Positions 8,561 through 17,095 of a DNA stretch of 64,000 nt are shown piece after piece. Within the stretch, counting starts at the first letter, position 1; the number at the start of each line of letters is the position of its first letter. Position numbers and translations under genes: made by a program. The DNA is from Acinetobacter bereziniae LMG 1003 = CIP 70.12 (GTDB lineage: Bacteria; Pseudomonadota; Gammaproteobacteria; Pseudomonadales; Moraxellaceae), in contig NZ_KB849755.1 in NCBI RefSeq assembly GCF_000368925.1, forward strand, positions 1,682,318-1,746,317, given 5' to 3'. Under the pieces are notes generated by a model. That model was not told the origin of the DNA and made no database searches. It worked only from the letters and a program-made list of their open reading frames with translations.

Positions 8561-9157
8561 ATGAAATTGAAATTACTCGCCTCTACCGTCTTAGTCAGCT
8601 TAAGTTTACAGTTTGTAGGCTGTATGACGACATCAGCACTTCCTGATCACCAACGCCCACAGCAATGGGGTACTGTGGTGAATAAACAGCATAATTTTTA
8701 TCGTATCAGTGACAGCGTTTTCCGTAGTGAACAGCCCAGCACAGAGATTATTCCTGCCTTAAAAGAGCATGATATTGCTGTGGTCATCAATCTAAGGAGC
8801 CGTGATAGAGATAAAACTGTTTTGGCACAACAAGATTTTCAATTGGTACATATTCCAATCAACACTTGGGCAATCGATCGTGATGATTTACTTCAAGTCA
8901 TGAAAACGATTCAAACGGCTGAGAAAAAGCAGCAAAAGGTTCTTATTCACTGTTATCACGGCTCAGATCGTACGGGTGCAAGTGTTGCCATGTACCGTAT
9001 TATTTTTGAGAATTGGTCAGTCGATGATGCATTAAAAGAAATGAAACATGGTGGTTATGGTTTTCATCCAATTTGGAGCAATATTGAAAAACTTTTTACC
9101 CCTGAAAATATAAAATGGATTCGTGAGCAACTCACGAATCCATCTTTAGCGACCTAA
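8561..9157 (+). CDS. lipoprotein dual-specificity/tyrosine phosphatase-like protein
   Basis: A 198-residue protein with a signal peptide and lipobox (LQFVGC, lipidated Cys21). It is therefore predicted to be anchored in an envelope membrane, facing the periplasm. The cysteine-phosphatase signature HCYHGSDRTG (Cys131, Arg137; CX5R) is intact, with an upstream Asp (AIDRDD) that could be the general acid. Related proteins include bacterial DSP/PTP-like phosphatases and phytase-like enzymes. The substrate is unknown. It directly follows the metallo-hydrolase gene on the same strand. Confidence 0.85.
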   Translation: MKLKLLASTVLVSLSLQFVGCMTTSALPDHQRPQQWGTVVNKQHNFYRISDSVFRSEQPSTEIIPALKEHDIAVVINLRSRDRDKTVLAQQDFQLVHIPINTWAIDRDDLLQVMKTIQTAEKKQQKVLIHCYHGSDRTGASVAMYRIIFENWSVDDALKEMKHGGYGFHPIWSNIEKLFTPENIKWIREQLTNPSLAT

Positions 9158-9180
9158 TCTATAACACTTAACATCAGCTC

Positions 9181-10179
9181 TTAACGGCGATCCAAAGGAA
9201 CCCATTCGATCACCCAAGCGGATTTCATGCCTAAACTTGCATCAGCATTGATCTTTTTACGTGATGCATCAGCAGACTCTCGATCTTTAGATGGTCCAAC
9301 CATGATACGAATACCTTTCGAGGTTGGGCTTTTGGTGACTTTATACCCTTTGGCACGGAGCTTTGCAGCGACTGCATCTGCATTGGCTTCATTGGCTGCA
9401 AGTGCAACTTGTACCATCCATTGTTTATCACCATTTTCCAGTAAATCGCGTGCTTTTTCTGCCTCAACTTTCTTTTTAGCTTCCTCAGCTTTACGCTTTT
9501 TCTCAGCTTCTGCTTTCTTCTCTTCAGCTTGTTTTTTCTCAGCAGCGGCTTTCTTTTCAGCTTCTACTTTGCGTTTCTCGTCAGCTTTCTGTTGTTCTTC
9601 TAGCTTACGTTTTTTCTCTTCAGCTGCTTTACGCTCTGCTTCTGCGGTAGCTTGTCGCTTCTGCTCAGCGAGCTTTTTTTCAGCTTCGGCTTTCTGTTTC
9701 AACTGTGCATTTTGTTGCTCAAGCTGTTTCTGTTCAGTTGCTTTCTGCTGCGCTTTGGCTTTTTCATCTTGCACCAGCTCAGGAGGAATATCTGCACCCT
9801 CTTGTGCTGCCGCTGCTGCACCACGTCTTGCATTTGCAGCAGCATATTCTTCAGCCGCTTTACGTGCAGCATCAGCCTCTGCCTGTTGTTGCATACGTAA
9901 AAACTCAGCAGCCTTGGCTTCTTGTTCAGCCACAGCTTTTTCACGAGCACGCTTTTGTTCTTCCAACAGACGTTTTTCTGTTGCAACATCCACAGTCAAT
10001 GGTTGTAATTGTACAGCCTCGCCTGCAGGCGTAGTTTTGTTTGGCTGAGTTTGACTTGCAGGTTGTGTTTCAGCCTGTCTTTGGTGGATTTCTTCTTTAC
10101 CTTTTAGAAGCAATGCCGCCAATAGAACACCACCACTTAATAAAACAACACCGCCCATCCAGCGTTGTTTGTTATTCAT
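9181..10179 (-). CDS. SPOR domain protein (DedD-like, septal peptidoglycan binding)
   Basis: Single-pass inner-membrane protein of 332 residues. A short cytoplasmic tail and one transmembrane segment (about 8-27) come first, then a long Lys/Ala/Glu/Gln-rich charged region (about 60-250) likely to form coiled coil, then a C-terminal SPOR domain (WMVQVALAANEANA ... GIRIMVGPSKDRESA). SPOR domains bind denuded glycan strands at the division site. The start at 10179 overlaps the folC stop as ATGA and is preferred over the ATG at 10185. In many gammaproteobacteria the same position after folC is held by dedD, followed by cvpA-purF; here those are missing and the operon ends. Confidence 0.88.
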   Translation of the reverse strand: MNNKQRWMGGVVLLSGGVLLAALLLKGKEEIHQRQAETQPASQTQPNKTTPAGEAVQLQPLTVDVATEKRLLEEQKRAREKAVAEQEAKAAEFLRMQQQAEADAARKAAEEYAAANARRGAAAAAQEGADIPPELVQDEKAKAQQKATEQKQLEQQNAQLKQKAEAEKKLAEQKRQATAEAERKAAEEKKRKLEEQQKADEKRKVEAEKKAAAEKKQAEEKKAEAEKKRKAEEAKKKVEAEKARDLLENGDKQWMVQVALAANEANADAVAAKLRAKGYKVTKSPTSKGIRIMVGPSKDRESADASRKKINADASLGMKSAWVIEWVPLDRR

Positions 10180-11465
10180 TGACATTCTTCTAAATACTCC
10201 CAGACCGCTTCTAAGGTATGGAACGAACCACACACCAAAATCAGCTGATTATTATTGGTTTCTGCAAGCGCTGATTGAAATGCGGCTTGTACACAATCAA
10301 ACTGTTCAACTGTCTCATTCTGCAATGCAGTGTGCAACTGTTCCATTGATGCTGCACGAGGCACAGTTAATGGAGCAATTTTCCACTTTAAGACAGTATT
10401 TTTCAACAACTTGACCACAGAATCTATATCTTTGTCAGACAACATTGAAAAAATAGAGACAACTTCTGTGTACTGTTTATTGTATTCTAAGAATTTTCGC
10501 AATTGCTTTAACAAAAATTCAACACCATGCGGATTATGTCCCGCATCAAAGATGACTGTTTTATCTTGTATTTTTCTAATTTCAAAACGACCAGCCAATT
10601 GTGCCTTTTTGATTCCCTGAGCAATTGCCTGTTGCGAAACATTTAAATCACTGAGTACAACTGCGGCAACAGCAGTAGAAATATTTTCTAAAGCAAGCTG
10701 CCCTGTTGGAAATTTCAAAGTCGTACCTGAACTTGCAAAGTTCCAAGTCTGACCATCTTCAGATAGCTGATAAAAATAATCACGATTTACAGCATATAGC
10801 TGAGCATTACATTGTTGTGCTTTGTCCTGAATCGCTTGTGGCATTGCTTGTAAGCCACCAAAGACGACAGGAATATTTGGACGAATAATTCCTGCTTTTT
10901 CAAAAGCAATTTTTTCAATCGTATCGCCCAACCAGTCGGTATGATCTAAACCAATATTGGTAATCACAGCGAGATCTGGGTCAATCACATTGACCACATC
11001 TAAACGTCCACCTAACCCTACTTCAAGCACCCAAACATCACATTGTTTCTGTTTAAAAATAACAAATGCTGCCAGTGTGGTTGCTTCAAAAAAGGATAAT
11101 GATAAATTGCAGATACGACGTGCTTGATCAACTTGAACAAAAGCATCAATCAGAGTTTGATCATCAACTTCCTGACCAGCCAATTTGACACGTTCATTGA
11201 ATCTGTAAATATGTGGGGATTGATATAGACCTACATTCAAACCTTGCGCATTGAGTATGGCAGCGAGGGTGGTTGTGGTTGATCCTTTACCATTAGTGCC
11301 AGCAACAGTGATCACTTTTGCTGAGGGACGCATGATTTCGAGTTGTTCAGCTACAGGAATGACTCGCTCTAAGCCTAAATCAATTCCTGTAACGTGAACA
11401 TGGCTCCAATAATCGAGCCATGTTTGTAATTTATCAGTATTTAAAGGTGCTGTTTCGTTGTTCAA
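10176..11465 (-). CDS. folC: bifunctional folylpolyglutamate/dihydrofolate synthase
   Basis: ATP-dependent ligase that adds glutamate to dihydropteroate and to folates. The 429-residue protein has the Mur-ligase-type P-loop TVAGTNGKGSTTTTLAA, SPHIYRFNERV, the motif EVGLGGRLDVVN and, in the C-terminal domain, FDAGHNPHG. Length and order fit FolC. It overlaps accD by 4 bases upstream and the SPOR gene by 4 bases downstream, so translation of the three is likely coupled. Confidence 0.95.
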   Translation of the reverse strand: MNNETAPLNTDKLQTWLDYWSHVHVTGIDLGLERVIPVAEQLEIMRPSAKVITVAGTNGKGSTTTTLAAILNAQGLNVGLYQSPHIYRFNERVKLAGQEVDDQTLIDAFVQVDQARRICNLSLSFFEATTLAAFVIFKQKQCDVWVLEVGLGGRLDVVNVIDPDLAVITNIGLDHTDWLGDTIEKIAFEKAGIIRPNIPVVFGGLQAMPQAIQDKAQQCNAQLYAVNRDYFYQLSEDGQTWNFASSGTTLKFPTGQLALENISTAVAAVVLSDLNVSQQAIAQGIKKAQLAGRFEIRKIQDKTVIFDAGHNPHGVEFLLKQLRKFLEYNKQYTEVVSIFSMLSDKDIDSVVKLLKNTVLKWKIAPLTVPRAASMEQLHTALQNETVEQFDCVQAAFQSALAETNNNQLILVCGSFHTLEAVWEYLEECQ

Positions 11466-12358
11466 GGCAAGTTCATCAGTTTCGCTACAATACGATATAC
11501 AGTATCACGTAATGCATGACGATGAACAATTTGATCGACCACCCCATGATCAAGCAAGAATTCCGCACGTTGGAACGGTTCTTCAAGTTTCTCACGTACG
11601 GTTTGTTCGATAACGCGCTTACCAGCAAAGCCAATCATCGCTTTAGGTTCTGCAATTTGTACATCGCCCAACATTGCCAAAGACGCAGTAACACCACCAT
11701 AAACTGGGTGTGTTAACACCACGATATAAGGTAGATGTGCATCTTTCATTTTTTGAACCGCAGCTGAAGTACGCGCCATTTGCATAAGCGACAACATGCC
11801 TTCTTGCATACGTGCACCGCCAGAAGCTGCAAAACAGACTAATGGCTGTTTGTCTTTAATGGCTTTTTCAGCAGCCTGTACAAAGCGATCGCCCACGACA
11901 GTACCCATTGATCCAGCCATAAAGTCGAATTCAAAAGCACAAGCCACCATTGAAATATTTTTCAACTGCCCTTGCATGGCGACCAGCGCTTCAGTTTCAC
12001 CTGTTTTATCCTGCGCTTCTTTTAAACGCGCTGGATAAGGTCTACTGTCGACAAAATGTAACGGGTCTTTAGCAACAAATTCTTGACCAAGTTCATTGTT
12101 AACTTGATCAAAGAACCAGTTCAAACGATCACGTGCTTTCATTTTCAAATGTTCATCACATGACGGACAAACATAAGCATTAAAAGACATCGCTGTACGA
12201 GTCACGAGTGCATGACATTCAGGGCACTCAATGGTTGGTTCAGTAAACGTCGCTTTGAGTGTTTGTTGTTGATCAGGCACATCAATGCCTGGAACTTTAC
12301 GATCTGTCCACGGCGTAATTGCGCTGAGGATTTTCCCTGATTTCACTTCTTGATTCAT
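11462..12358 (-). CDS. accD: acetyl-CoA carboxylase carboxyltransferase subunit beta
   Basis: Beta subunit of the carboxyltransferase that makes malonyl-CoA, the first committed step of fatty-acid synthesis. The 298-residue protein has the N-terminal four-cysteine zinc ribbon (CPECHALVT ... CPSCDEH), then the crotonase-like core with FAASGGARMQEGMLSLMQMA and HPVYGGVTASLAMLGD. It overlaps trpA and folC by 4 bases each, the usual trpA-accD-folC arrangement. The AccA partner is not in the window. Confidence 0.96.
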   Translation of the reverse strand: MNQEVKSGKILSAITPWTDRKVPGIDVPDQQQTLKATFTEPTIECPECHALVTRTAMSFNAYVCPSCDEHLKMKARDRLNWFFDQVNNELGQEFVAKDPLHFVDSRPYPARLKEAQDKTGETEALVAMQGQLKNISMVACAFEFDFMAGSMGTVVGDRFVQAAEKAIKDKQPLVCFAASGGARMQEGMLSLMQMARTSAAVQKMKDAHLPYIVVLTHPVYGGVTASLAMLGDVQIAEPKAMIGFAGKRVIEQTVREKLEEPFQRAEFLLDHGVVDQIVHRHALRDTVYRIVAKLMNLP

Positions 12359-13158
12359 ACTAACTCATCGAGCGCCGCTCGAAGCTCCTTGACTTTATTC
12401 ACTGCTGCTTCAACAGCTTGTTCTGGTGCAAGATTTGCAAAAGGTTTGACAAAAGCACTTCCAACAATCACAGCATCTGCAACTTGACCAACAGCTTTAG
12501 CAGAAGCAGCATCACTGATTCCAAAACCTACACCAACAGGAATATCGGTAAAGGTTTTAATTTTTTGGATACGTGTTGCGACTTCAGTTGTGTCTAATGT
12601 TGCAGCACCAGTGACACCTTTTAGAGACACATAGTAAATAAAACCACGGGCTTGATTTACTACATGTTGAATACGCTGTTCAGTAGAGGTTGGTGCGAGC
12701 AAAAAGATTTGATCCATATCGTATTTTTGCAATACGTCATCTAATGTTTTTGCTTCTTCTGGAGGTAAGTCCACAAGCAACACGCCATCTACGCCACATT
12801 CATGGGCATAAGCCACAAACTTTTCATATCCAATGACTTCAACAGGATTTAAATATCCCATTAAAACAACAGGTGTAGTGGTGTCTTTTTGACGAAACGC
12901 TTTGACCATATTCAAAGCATCAAGTGTGTTGGTGCCGGCAGCCAGAGCACGCTCTGCTGCAAGTGCGATTACAGGACCATCTGCCATCGGGTCGGAAAAT
13001 GGTAATCCAAGTTCTACAACATCTACGCCTGCTTCAACCATCTGATGCAACAATGGTACCGTTACATGAGGTTGTGGATCACCCGCCATCACATAAGAAA
13101 CCAAAGCCTTACGCTGTTGAGATTTAAGTTGTGCAAAACGAGTGGCTAAACGTGACAT
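12355..13158 (-). CDS. trpA: tryptophan synthase alpha subunit
   Basis: Cleaves indole-3-glycerol phosphate to indole, which is channelled to TrpB. The 267-residue TIM barrel has the catalytic Glu in VELGLPFSDPMADGP (with the second catalytic Asp) and the phosphate-binding GVGFGIS. The start is placed at the ATG at 13158 (MSRLATRFAQL), which aligns with the family N-terminus. An upstream ATG at 13170 would put the Shine-Dalgarno AAGGA directly against the start. trpB and trpF are not adjacent: upstream is a 422-base gap and a divergent transporter gene. Confidence 0.95.
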   Translation of the reverse strand: MSRLATRFAQLKSQQRKALVSYVMAGDPQPHVTVPLLHQMVEAGVDVVELGLPFSDPMADGPVIALAAERALAAGTNTLDALNMVKAFRQKDTTTPVVLMGYLNPVEVIGYEKFVAYAHECGVDGVLLVDLPPEEAKTLDDVLQKYDMDQIFLLAPTSTEQRIQHVVNQARGFIYYVSLKGVTGAATLDTTEVATRIQKIKTFTDIPVGVGFGISDAASAKAVGQVADAVIVGSAFVKPFANLAPEQAVEAAVNKVKELRAALDELV

Positions 13159-13580
13159 AGGATTGTACATTCCTTGAATTGTTCAAACTTGAGGAGTTTT
13201 TAGATGATCAGACAACTGAGATGAATTTAAAATTCATTGACTTATTATCTTCCATCATCCAAATGTATAAATACAAGACACTGCATTGTAACGCTATTTT
13301 TTACTCAAAGGATAGAGTCACATAGTCGCTCAAACGTATCTTGTTTTATATGACAAATAATAAAACAACCCATATGTACATTTAGCGCTATTTTCAAAAT
13401 GAGGACAATGATCAAAGTTACCTATTTTTAATATAATGAAAATCCCACATATTTTTTAAAAAATAAAAATAAATCATAACTATAGGGTAAAAAAAGCACT
13501 TCTAGAAGATACACAATCATTTTTCAGAAATTGCAAAAGCTGTTTATACTACGCGGGATTCTGATTTTTTATCTCCTCTT
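13159..13580. other. divergent intergenic region between trpA and the NhaC-type gene
   Basis: A stretch of 422 AT-rich bases holding the promoters of two divergent genes, with no credible reading frame inside. A candidate plus-strand promoter is described separately. No leader peptide rich in Trp and no attenuator-like hairpin series was found in front of trpA, so trp attenuation is not supported here. Confidence 0.5.
13521..13550 (+). promoter_or_regulatory. candidate sigma-70 promoter of the NhaC-type gene
   Basis: TTTTCA (13521-13526) and TATACT (13545-13550) are separated by 18 bases. The -10 box lies about 31 bases before the start codon. Four of six -35 bases and five of six -10 bases match the consensus. 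No mapped transcript supports it. Confidence 0.4.
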
Positions 13581-14906
13581 ATGACCACACTCCCACAGGC
13601 TAAAGTGCAAGCCAGTGCGCTTGCGCTATTACCACTTATTGTATTTTTAGCCATTTTTTTAGGCAGCGGTATTTACCATACCATCATTGGTACTGAATTT
13701 GCTTTTTATCAAGTCAAAGCCCCGATCGCAGCGTTGCCTGCGATTATATTGGCGATTTTGCTGTATAAAGGAAAAATAAACTCAGCAATTGAAGCATTTT
13801 TAAATGGTGCAAGCCATCCAAATTTGATCCTCATGTTTATGGTTTTCATGTTGGCAGGCGCATTTGCGAGTGTGACCAGTAGCATTGGAAGTGTGGATTC
13901 AACTGTTCAATTTGGTTTATCCATCATTCCACCGACATTTGTCTTGCCCATGCTGTTTGTGATTTCAGCTTTTATTGCAACTGCAATGGGAACATCAATG
14001 GGCACAATTGCAGCTTGTGCTCCGATTGCGTTTGGATTCTCCCAAGCCACAGCGATTCAGCCCATTTATGCCATAGGTGCAGTGGTTAGTGGTGCAATGT
14101 TTGGTGATAATCTATCGATGATTTCAGATACCACCATTGCGGCAACGAGAAGTTTAAATGTAGAGCTACGCGACAAATTTCGGGTCAACATTTGGATTGC
14201 ACTACCGGCTGCAATCATCACCATCATGATTTATTTTTTGACCAGTCACCAATCTCAACTCATTGAGTATAAAAGCTATAACTTATGGTTGATTGTGCCT
14301 TATTTGGCTGTTTTCTTTTTGGCTTTTACCCGTTTGCACGTGCTTGCTGTGTTGACGATTGGTATTATCCTTTCTGTCTTAATCGGTCTGGTTGCAAAGC
14401 CTGAATTGGATTTACTCAAATTAAATAACGCAATTTATGACGGATTTATGGGAATGTTTGAGGTTGCGCTACTTTCCATGTTTTTAGGTGGACTTTCTGC
14501 CATTATGCAAAAGGAAGGTGGTTTAGAGTGGTTAATTCAACGGATTTATTCTGCAACCCGACGATTTAATATTGGTCGACAACGTGCAGGTGAAATTGGT
14601 ATTAGCTTTTTGGTGATTTTCTCGAATTTATTCGTTGCCAATAATACTGTGGCAATTATCTTATCTGGTGATATGGCACGAGAAGTTGCCAAAGAATATG
14701 GTGTAGACCCCAAACGTGCTGCTGCATTCATGGATATTTTTTCATGTGTGATTCAAGGCATTATTCCCTATGGTGCACAACTTTTACTCGCATGCTCAAT
14801 TGCTAAACTTTCACCTATGGAACTCATCAGCTCCATTTATTACTGCTGGGTATTGGCAATATTTGCAGTTTTAGCTATCGCATTTAGATTTCCAAAATTA
14901 AAATAG
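13581..14906 (+). CDS. NhaC-family Na+/H+ antiporter-like membrane protein
   Basis: A 441-residue polytopic inner-membrane protein with about 11-12 hydrophobic segments. The motifs MGTSMGTIAACAPIAFGF and GAMFGDNLSMISDTTIAATR are the conserved core of the NhaC/ArsB-like ion transporter superfamily. The likely job is exchange of sodium, or an organic acid or amine, for protons; relatives also move malate/lactate or arginine/ornithine. It is monocistronic, with a promoter-like element upstream and a bidirectional hairpin downstream. Exact ion and substrate cannot be read from the sequence. The ribosome binding site is weak. Confidence 0.85.
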   Translation: MTTLPQAKVQASALALLPLIVFLAIFLGSGIYHTIIGTEFAFYQVKAPIAALPAIILAILLYKGKINSAIEAFLNGASHPNLILMFMVFMLAGAFASVTSSIGSVDSTVQFGLSIIPPTFVLPMLFVISAFIATAMGTSMGTIAACAPIAFGFSQATAIQPIYAIGAVVSGAMFGDNLSMISDTTIAATRSLNVELRDKFRVNIWIALPAAIITIMIYFLTSHQSQLIEYKSYNLWLIVPYLAVFFLAFTRLHVLAVLTIGIILSVLIGLVAKPELDLLKLNNAIYDGFMGMFEVALLSMFLGGLSAIMQKEGGLEWLIQRIYSATRRFNIGRQRAGEIGISFLVIFSNLFVANNTVAIILSGDMAREVAKEYGVDPKRAAAFMDIFSCVIQGIIPYGAQLLLACSIAKLSPMELISSIYYCWVLAIFAVLAIAFRFPKLK

Positions 14907-14934
14907 AAATCATAAATAATAGGCATGAAAAAAT

Positions 14935-14971
14935 TAACTTAGCCTACCGCCATATTGTCTAAGTTAGTTTT
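14935..14971. terminator. bidirectional hairpin between convergent genes
   Basis: The stem TAACTTAG (14935-14942) pairs with CTAAGTTA (14959-14966). An A-run lies on the left and GTTTTT on the right. It sits between the stops of the NhaC-type gene (plus) and the AraC-type gene (minus) and can serve both. The loop of 16 bases is rather long. Confidence 0.6.
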
Positions 14972-14981
14972 TGCAAAGCAT

Positions 14982-16016
14982 TTATGAAGACTTTAAATCT
15001 TGCTTTTTTTCTAACAACGTTTGACCACTATATGCTTTATAGGCTCGGGCTAAAGCGGACTGATCCGAGTAACCTAAACGCATTGCAATTTCAGAAAGTT
15101 GTATGTCACCACTCAGTAAAAATTCACATCGTTTCATGCGTTCACTTTCAACAATTTTTTTAAAAGAAGTGCCTAAATCACTGAGTTGACGTTGTAAAGT
15201 ACGTGTCGAAATATGCAGTTCCTGTGCAACATCCTCAATCTTTGGCGCTTGTTCTTTGAGTTTTAAATACTCCGCCACGATAATATGCAATTGCTGGGCA
15301 ATGGTTTTATAGCGAGGTTTTGCTGCGATCGCTTCTTCTGCCTGCTTGACCAAGAGTTGCATCAAAGATGGGTCAGCTTGTTGTATCTTCAGTTCCAAGC
15401 CTTCCATACGCAATACAAAACTATAGTGAGGTTGATTGAATAGCACCTCGCAAGCATAGAACTTTTGATAATGATAGAGTGCCATCTGTGGGGCGTGTGC
15501 AAAGTATACTGCTTGTAGGGGAAATTGATTTGGGGGTACGATTTTCCGTGCAAGATGCATCATCAGCGCATTGGTAAATTCATTAATTAAAATATATTTA
15601 TCATGATGAAATGGCCAAATTAAATGAACATACTGCCCTTTTTGTTGCATCTGCATGGGAATTACTTCATCCCCATCAATCACCAAACGACTAAAGCGCA
15701 TAATATTTTGTAATGCTTCGGCAACGGTGGTACTTCGGGATGCCATATAACCCAACACTCCAAAATGTTCTGGTCGAACATATTCCGCCATTTCAAAAAC
15801 AATTTGTGGACAATCGAAAGCCTGTTTGGTTTTTTCAATCAATTTCTGAAAGAATAAATAAGCCGATTGTGTATCAATAGGTAATGACAGGATACTCAGC
15901 AAATGTTGTTTTTCATCTGCCTGCAAAAAATCAAGTGTGGCAACATCCACGCCTCGCTCAGCCAAGTACATCTGCCAAAGATGGAAATAGCCGTTCGGAA
16001 TCTGAAGCTCTTGCAT
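14982..16016 (-). CDS. AraC-family transcriptional regulator (arabinose-binding-like N-domain)
   Basis: A 344-residue DNA-binding regulator. The N-terminal region (about 10-210) is of the Arabinose_bd/OruR type found in regulators of lipid or amino-acid catabolism. The C-terminal two helix-turn-helix motifs (about 255-335) include VAQELHISTRTLQRQLSDLG and the family signature around LSEIAMRLGYSDQSALARAYK. The start is set to the ATG at 16016; an upstream TTG at 16034 is in frame but weaker. It is divergent from the tandem hydrolase genes with 154 bases between, so those are the most likely targets (inference). Confidence 0.88.
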   Translation of the reverse strand: MQELQIPNGYFHLWQMYLAERGVDVATLDFLQADEKQHLLSILSLPIDTQSAYLFFQKLIEKTKQAFDCPQIVFEMAEYVRPEHFGVLGYMASRSTTVAEALQNIMRFSRLVIDGDEVIPMQMQQKGQYVHLIWPFHHDKYILINEFTNALMMHLARKIVPPNQFPLQAVYFAHAPQMALYHYQKFYACEVLFNQPHYSFVLRMEGLELKIQQADPSLMQLLVKQAEEAIAAKPRYKTIAQQLHIIVAEYLKLKEQAPKIEDVAQELHISTRTLQRQLSDLGTSFKKIVESERMKRCEFLLSGDIQLSEIAMRLGYSDQSALARAYKAYSGQTLLEKKQDLKSS

Positions 16017-16170
16017 ATCCTTGCACTCTTTCAATTCTATATATCAACCAATTTGACATTATAAATTTTCATTCTGTCATAAAATGTATAAAAATTGGCA
16101 ATATCTGTCAAAACAAAGCTGCAATTTCCCGACATACTGAAATCATCGAAAGCAATGCAAGTAAAACAAA

Positions 16171-17046
16171 ATGAATGCATTAGTTAAATATCAGGTGGAC
16201 CCAGTCGTTCGCACCAAGCTCGATTTCAAGCTTGAGGATGTTCCTCGCTTCTGGTTTGGCGGAGATCCATTCCGTACACGTTTATTTGATGCTTTGAGCC
16301 TAACCTTTCCAGATGGAGAGCGCTACTTTATTGAAAGTGTTCGTTTATTTCGCAATAAAATCACTGATCCAGATTTGCAACAACGGGTTGCTGACTTTAT
16401 TCGTCAAGAGGCTCAACACGGTATGGCACATGACAAAATGAACCAAGTCATGAAAGACCAAGGAATGCCTGTTGATCGTTTTATTCAGCTTCTACAGAAA
16501 ATATTTAAATTTGAACTCAGCCAACGTTCTCCACAGTACAACATCGCTATGACCGCTGCAGCGGAACACTTAACCGCACTTATGGCAGAAACTTTTTATC
16601 GTCATAAAGCAACTTTAGCTGAAGCACATCCTTATGTTCGCGCTTTGTTAGCATGGCACTCTATTGAGGAAATGGAACATCGAGATGTGGCCTTTGATGT
16701 GATGCAACAAGTGGGGGAAGTTCCAGATCATTTACGCCGTTTCGCTTTGGCGTTTACCACAATCATGATGTTCAACTTCACGCTGTACCGAGCCAATATC
16801 ATGTTGAAGCATGATGGTTTCAGCCGTCTAGAACGAATCAAGATGGCGGCTCAAGGCTTACCCTGGTTCTTTGGAAAGCAAGGTATTCTTTCAGCAATGA
16901 GAAGTGAATATTTGGATTGGTTTAAAAAAGATTTCCACCCTAGCCAACATCCAGTAATTCGCCAATATCAAGTTTGGGTCGATACCATGGCTACCACCAA
17001 TGATCCAATTCAAGCAGGTGAAGCATTTTGGCAAGCAGGTTTATAA
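16171..17046 (+). CDS. PF10118 predicted metal-dependent hydrolase, copy 1
   Basis: A 291-residue cytoplasmic protein of the family labelled predicted metal-dependent hydrolase (COG3687). What can be seen is a largely helical protein with two ExxH motifs, QEAQHG (Glu80, His83) and EEMEHR (Glu167, His170). Further acidic residues lie in GERYFI (Glu50) and EHLTALMAE (Glu132, Glu140). This spacing resembles a ferritin-like diiron site rather than a typical hydrolase. By hand count about 77 percent of residues are identical to the next gene, without gaps, so the pair arose by tandem duplication. No signal peptide is seen. The substrate is unknown. An AraC-type regulator is divergent. Confidence 0.85.
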   Translation: MNALVKYQVDPVVRTKLDFKLEDVPRFWFGGDPFRTRLFDALSLTFPDGERYFIESVRLFRNKITDPDLQQRVADFIRQEAQHGMAHDKMNQVMKDQGMPVDRFIQLLQKIFKFELSQRSPQYNIAMTAAAEHLTALMAETFYRHKATLAEAHPYVRALLAWHSIEEMEHRDVAFDVMQQVGEVPDHLRRFALAFTTIMMFNFTLYRANIMLKHDGFSRLERIKMAAQGLPWFFGKQGILSAMRSEYLDWFKKDFHPSQHPVIRQYQVWVDTMATTNDPIQAGEAFWQAGL

Positions 17047-17095
17047 GTCTGCTTATGCTACACCTTTGTTGATGGGTAAATGTGAGAATAAAATA

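Noticed and set aside
9227..10048. 273-residue plus-strand open frame opposite the SPOR gene
   Set aside because: Composition (Ser, Ala, Phe, Cys runs) is the mirror of the Lys/Ala/Glu-rich coding region on the other strand; no start signal or domain.
12355..13580. Trp attenuator or leader peptide in front of trpA
   Set aside because: No Trp-rich short frame and no alternative hairpins in 13159-13580.
17000..17095. Longer N-terminus for the second tandem hydrolase
   Set aside because: The extra 32 residues lie in the end of copy 1 and have no counterpart in the paralogue, whose length is matched exactly by the start at 17096.
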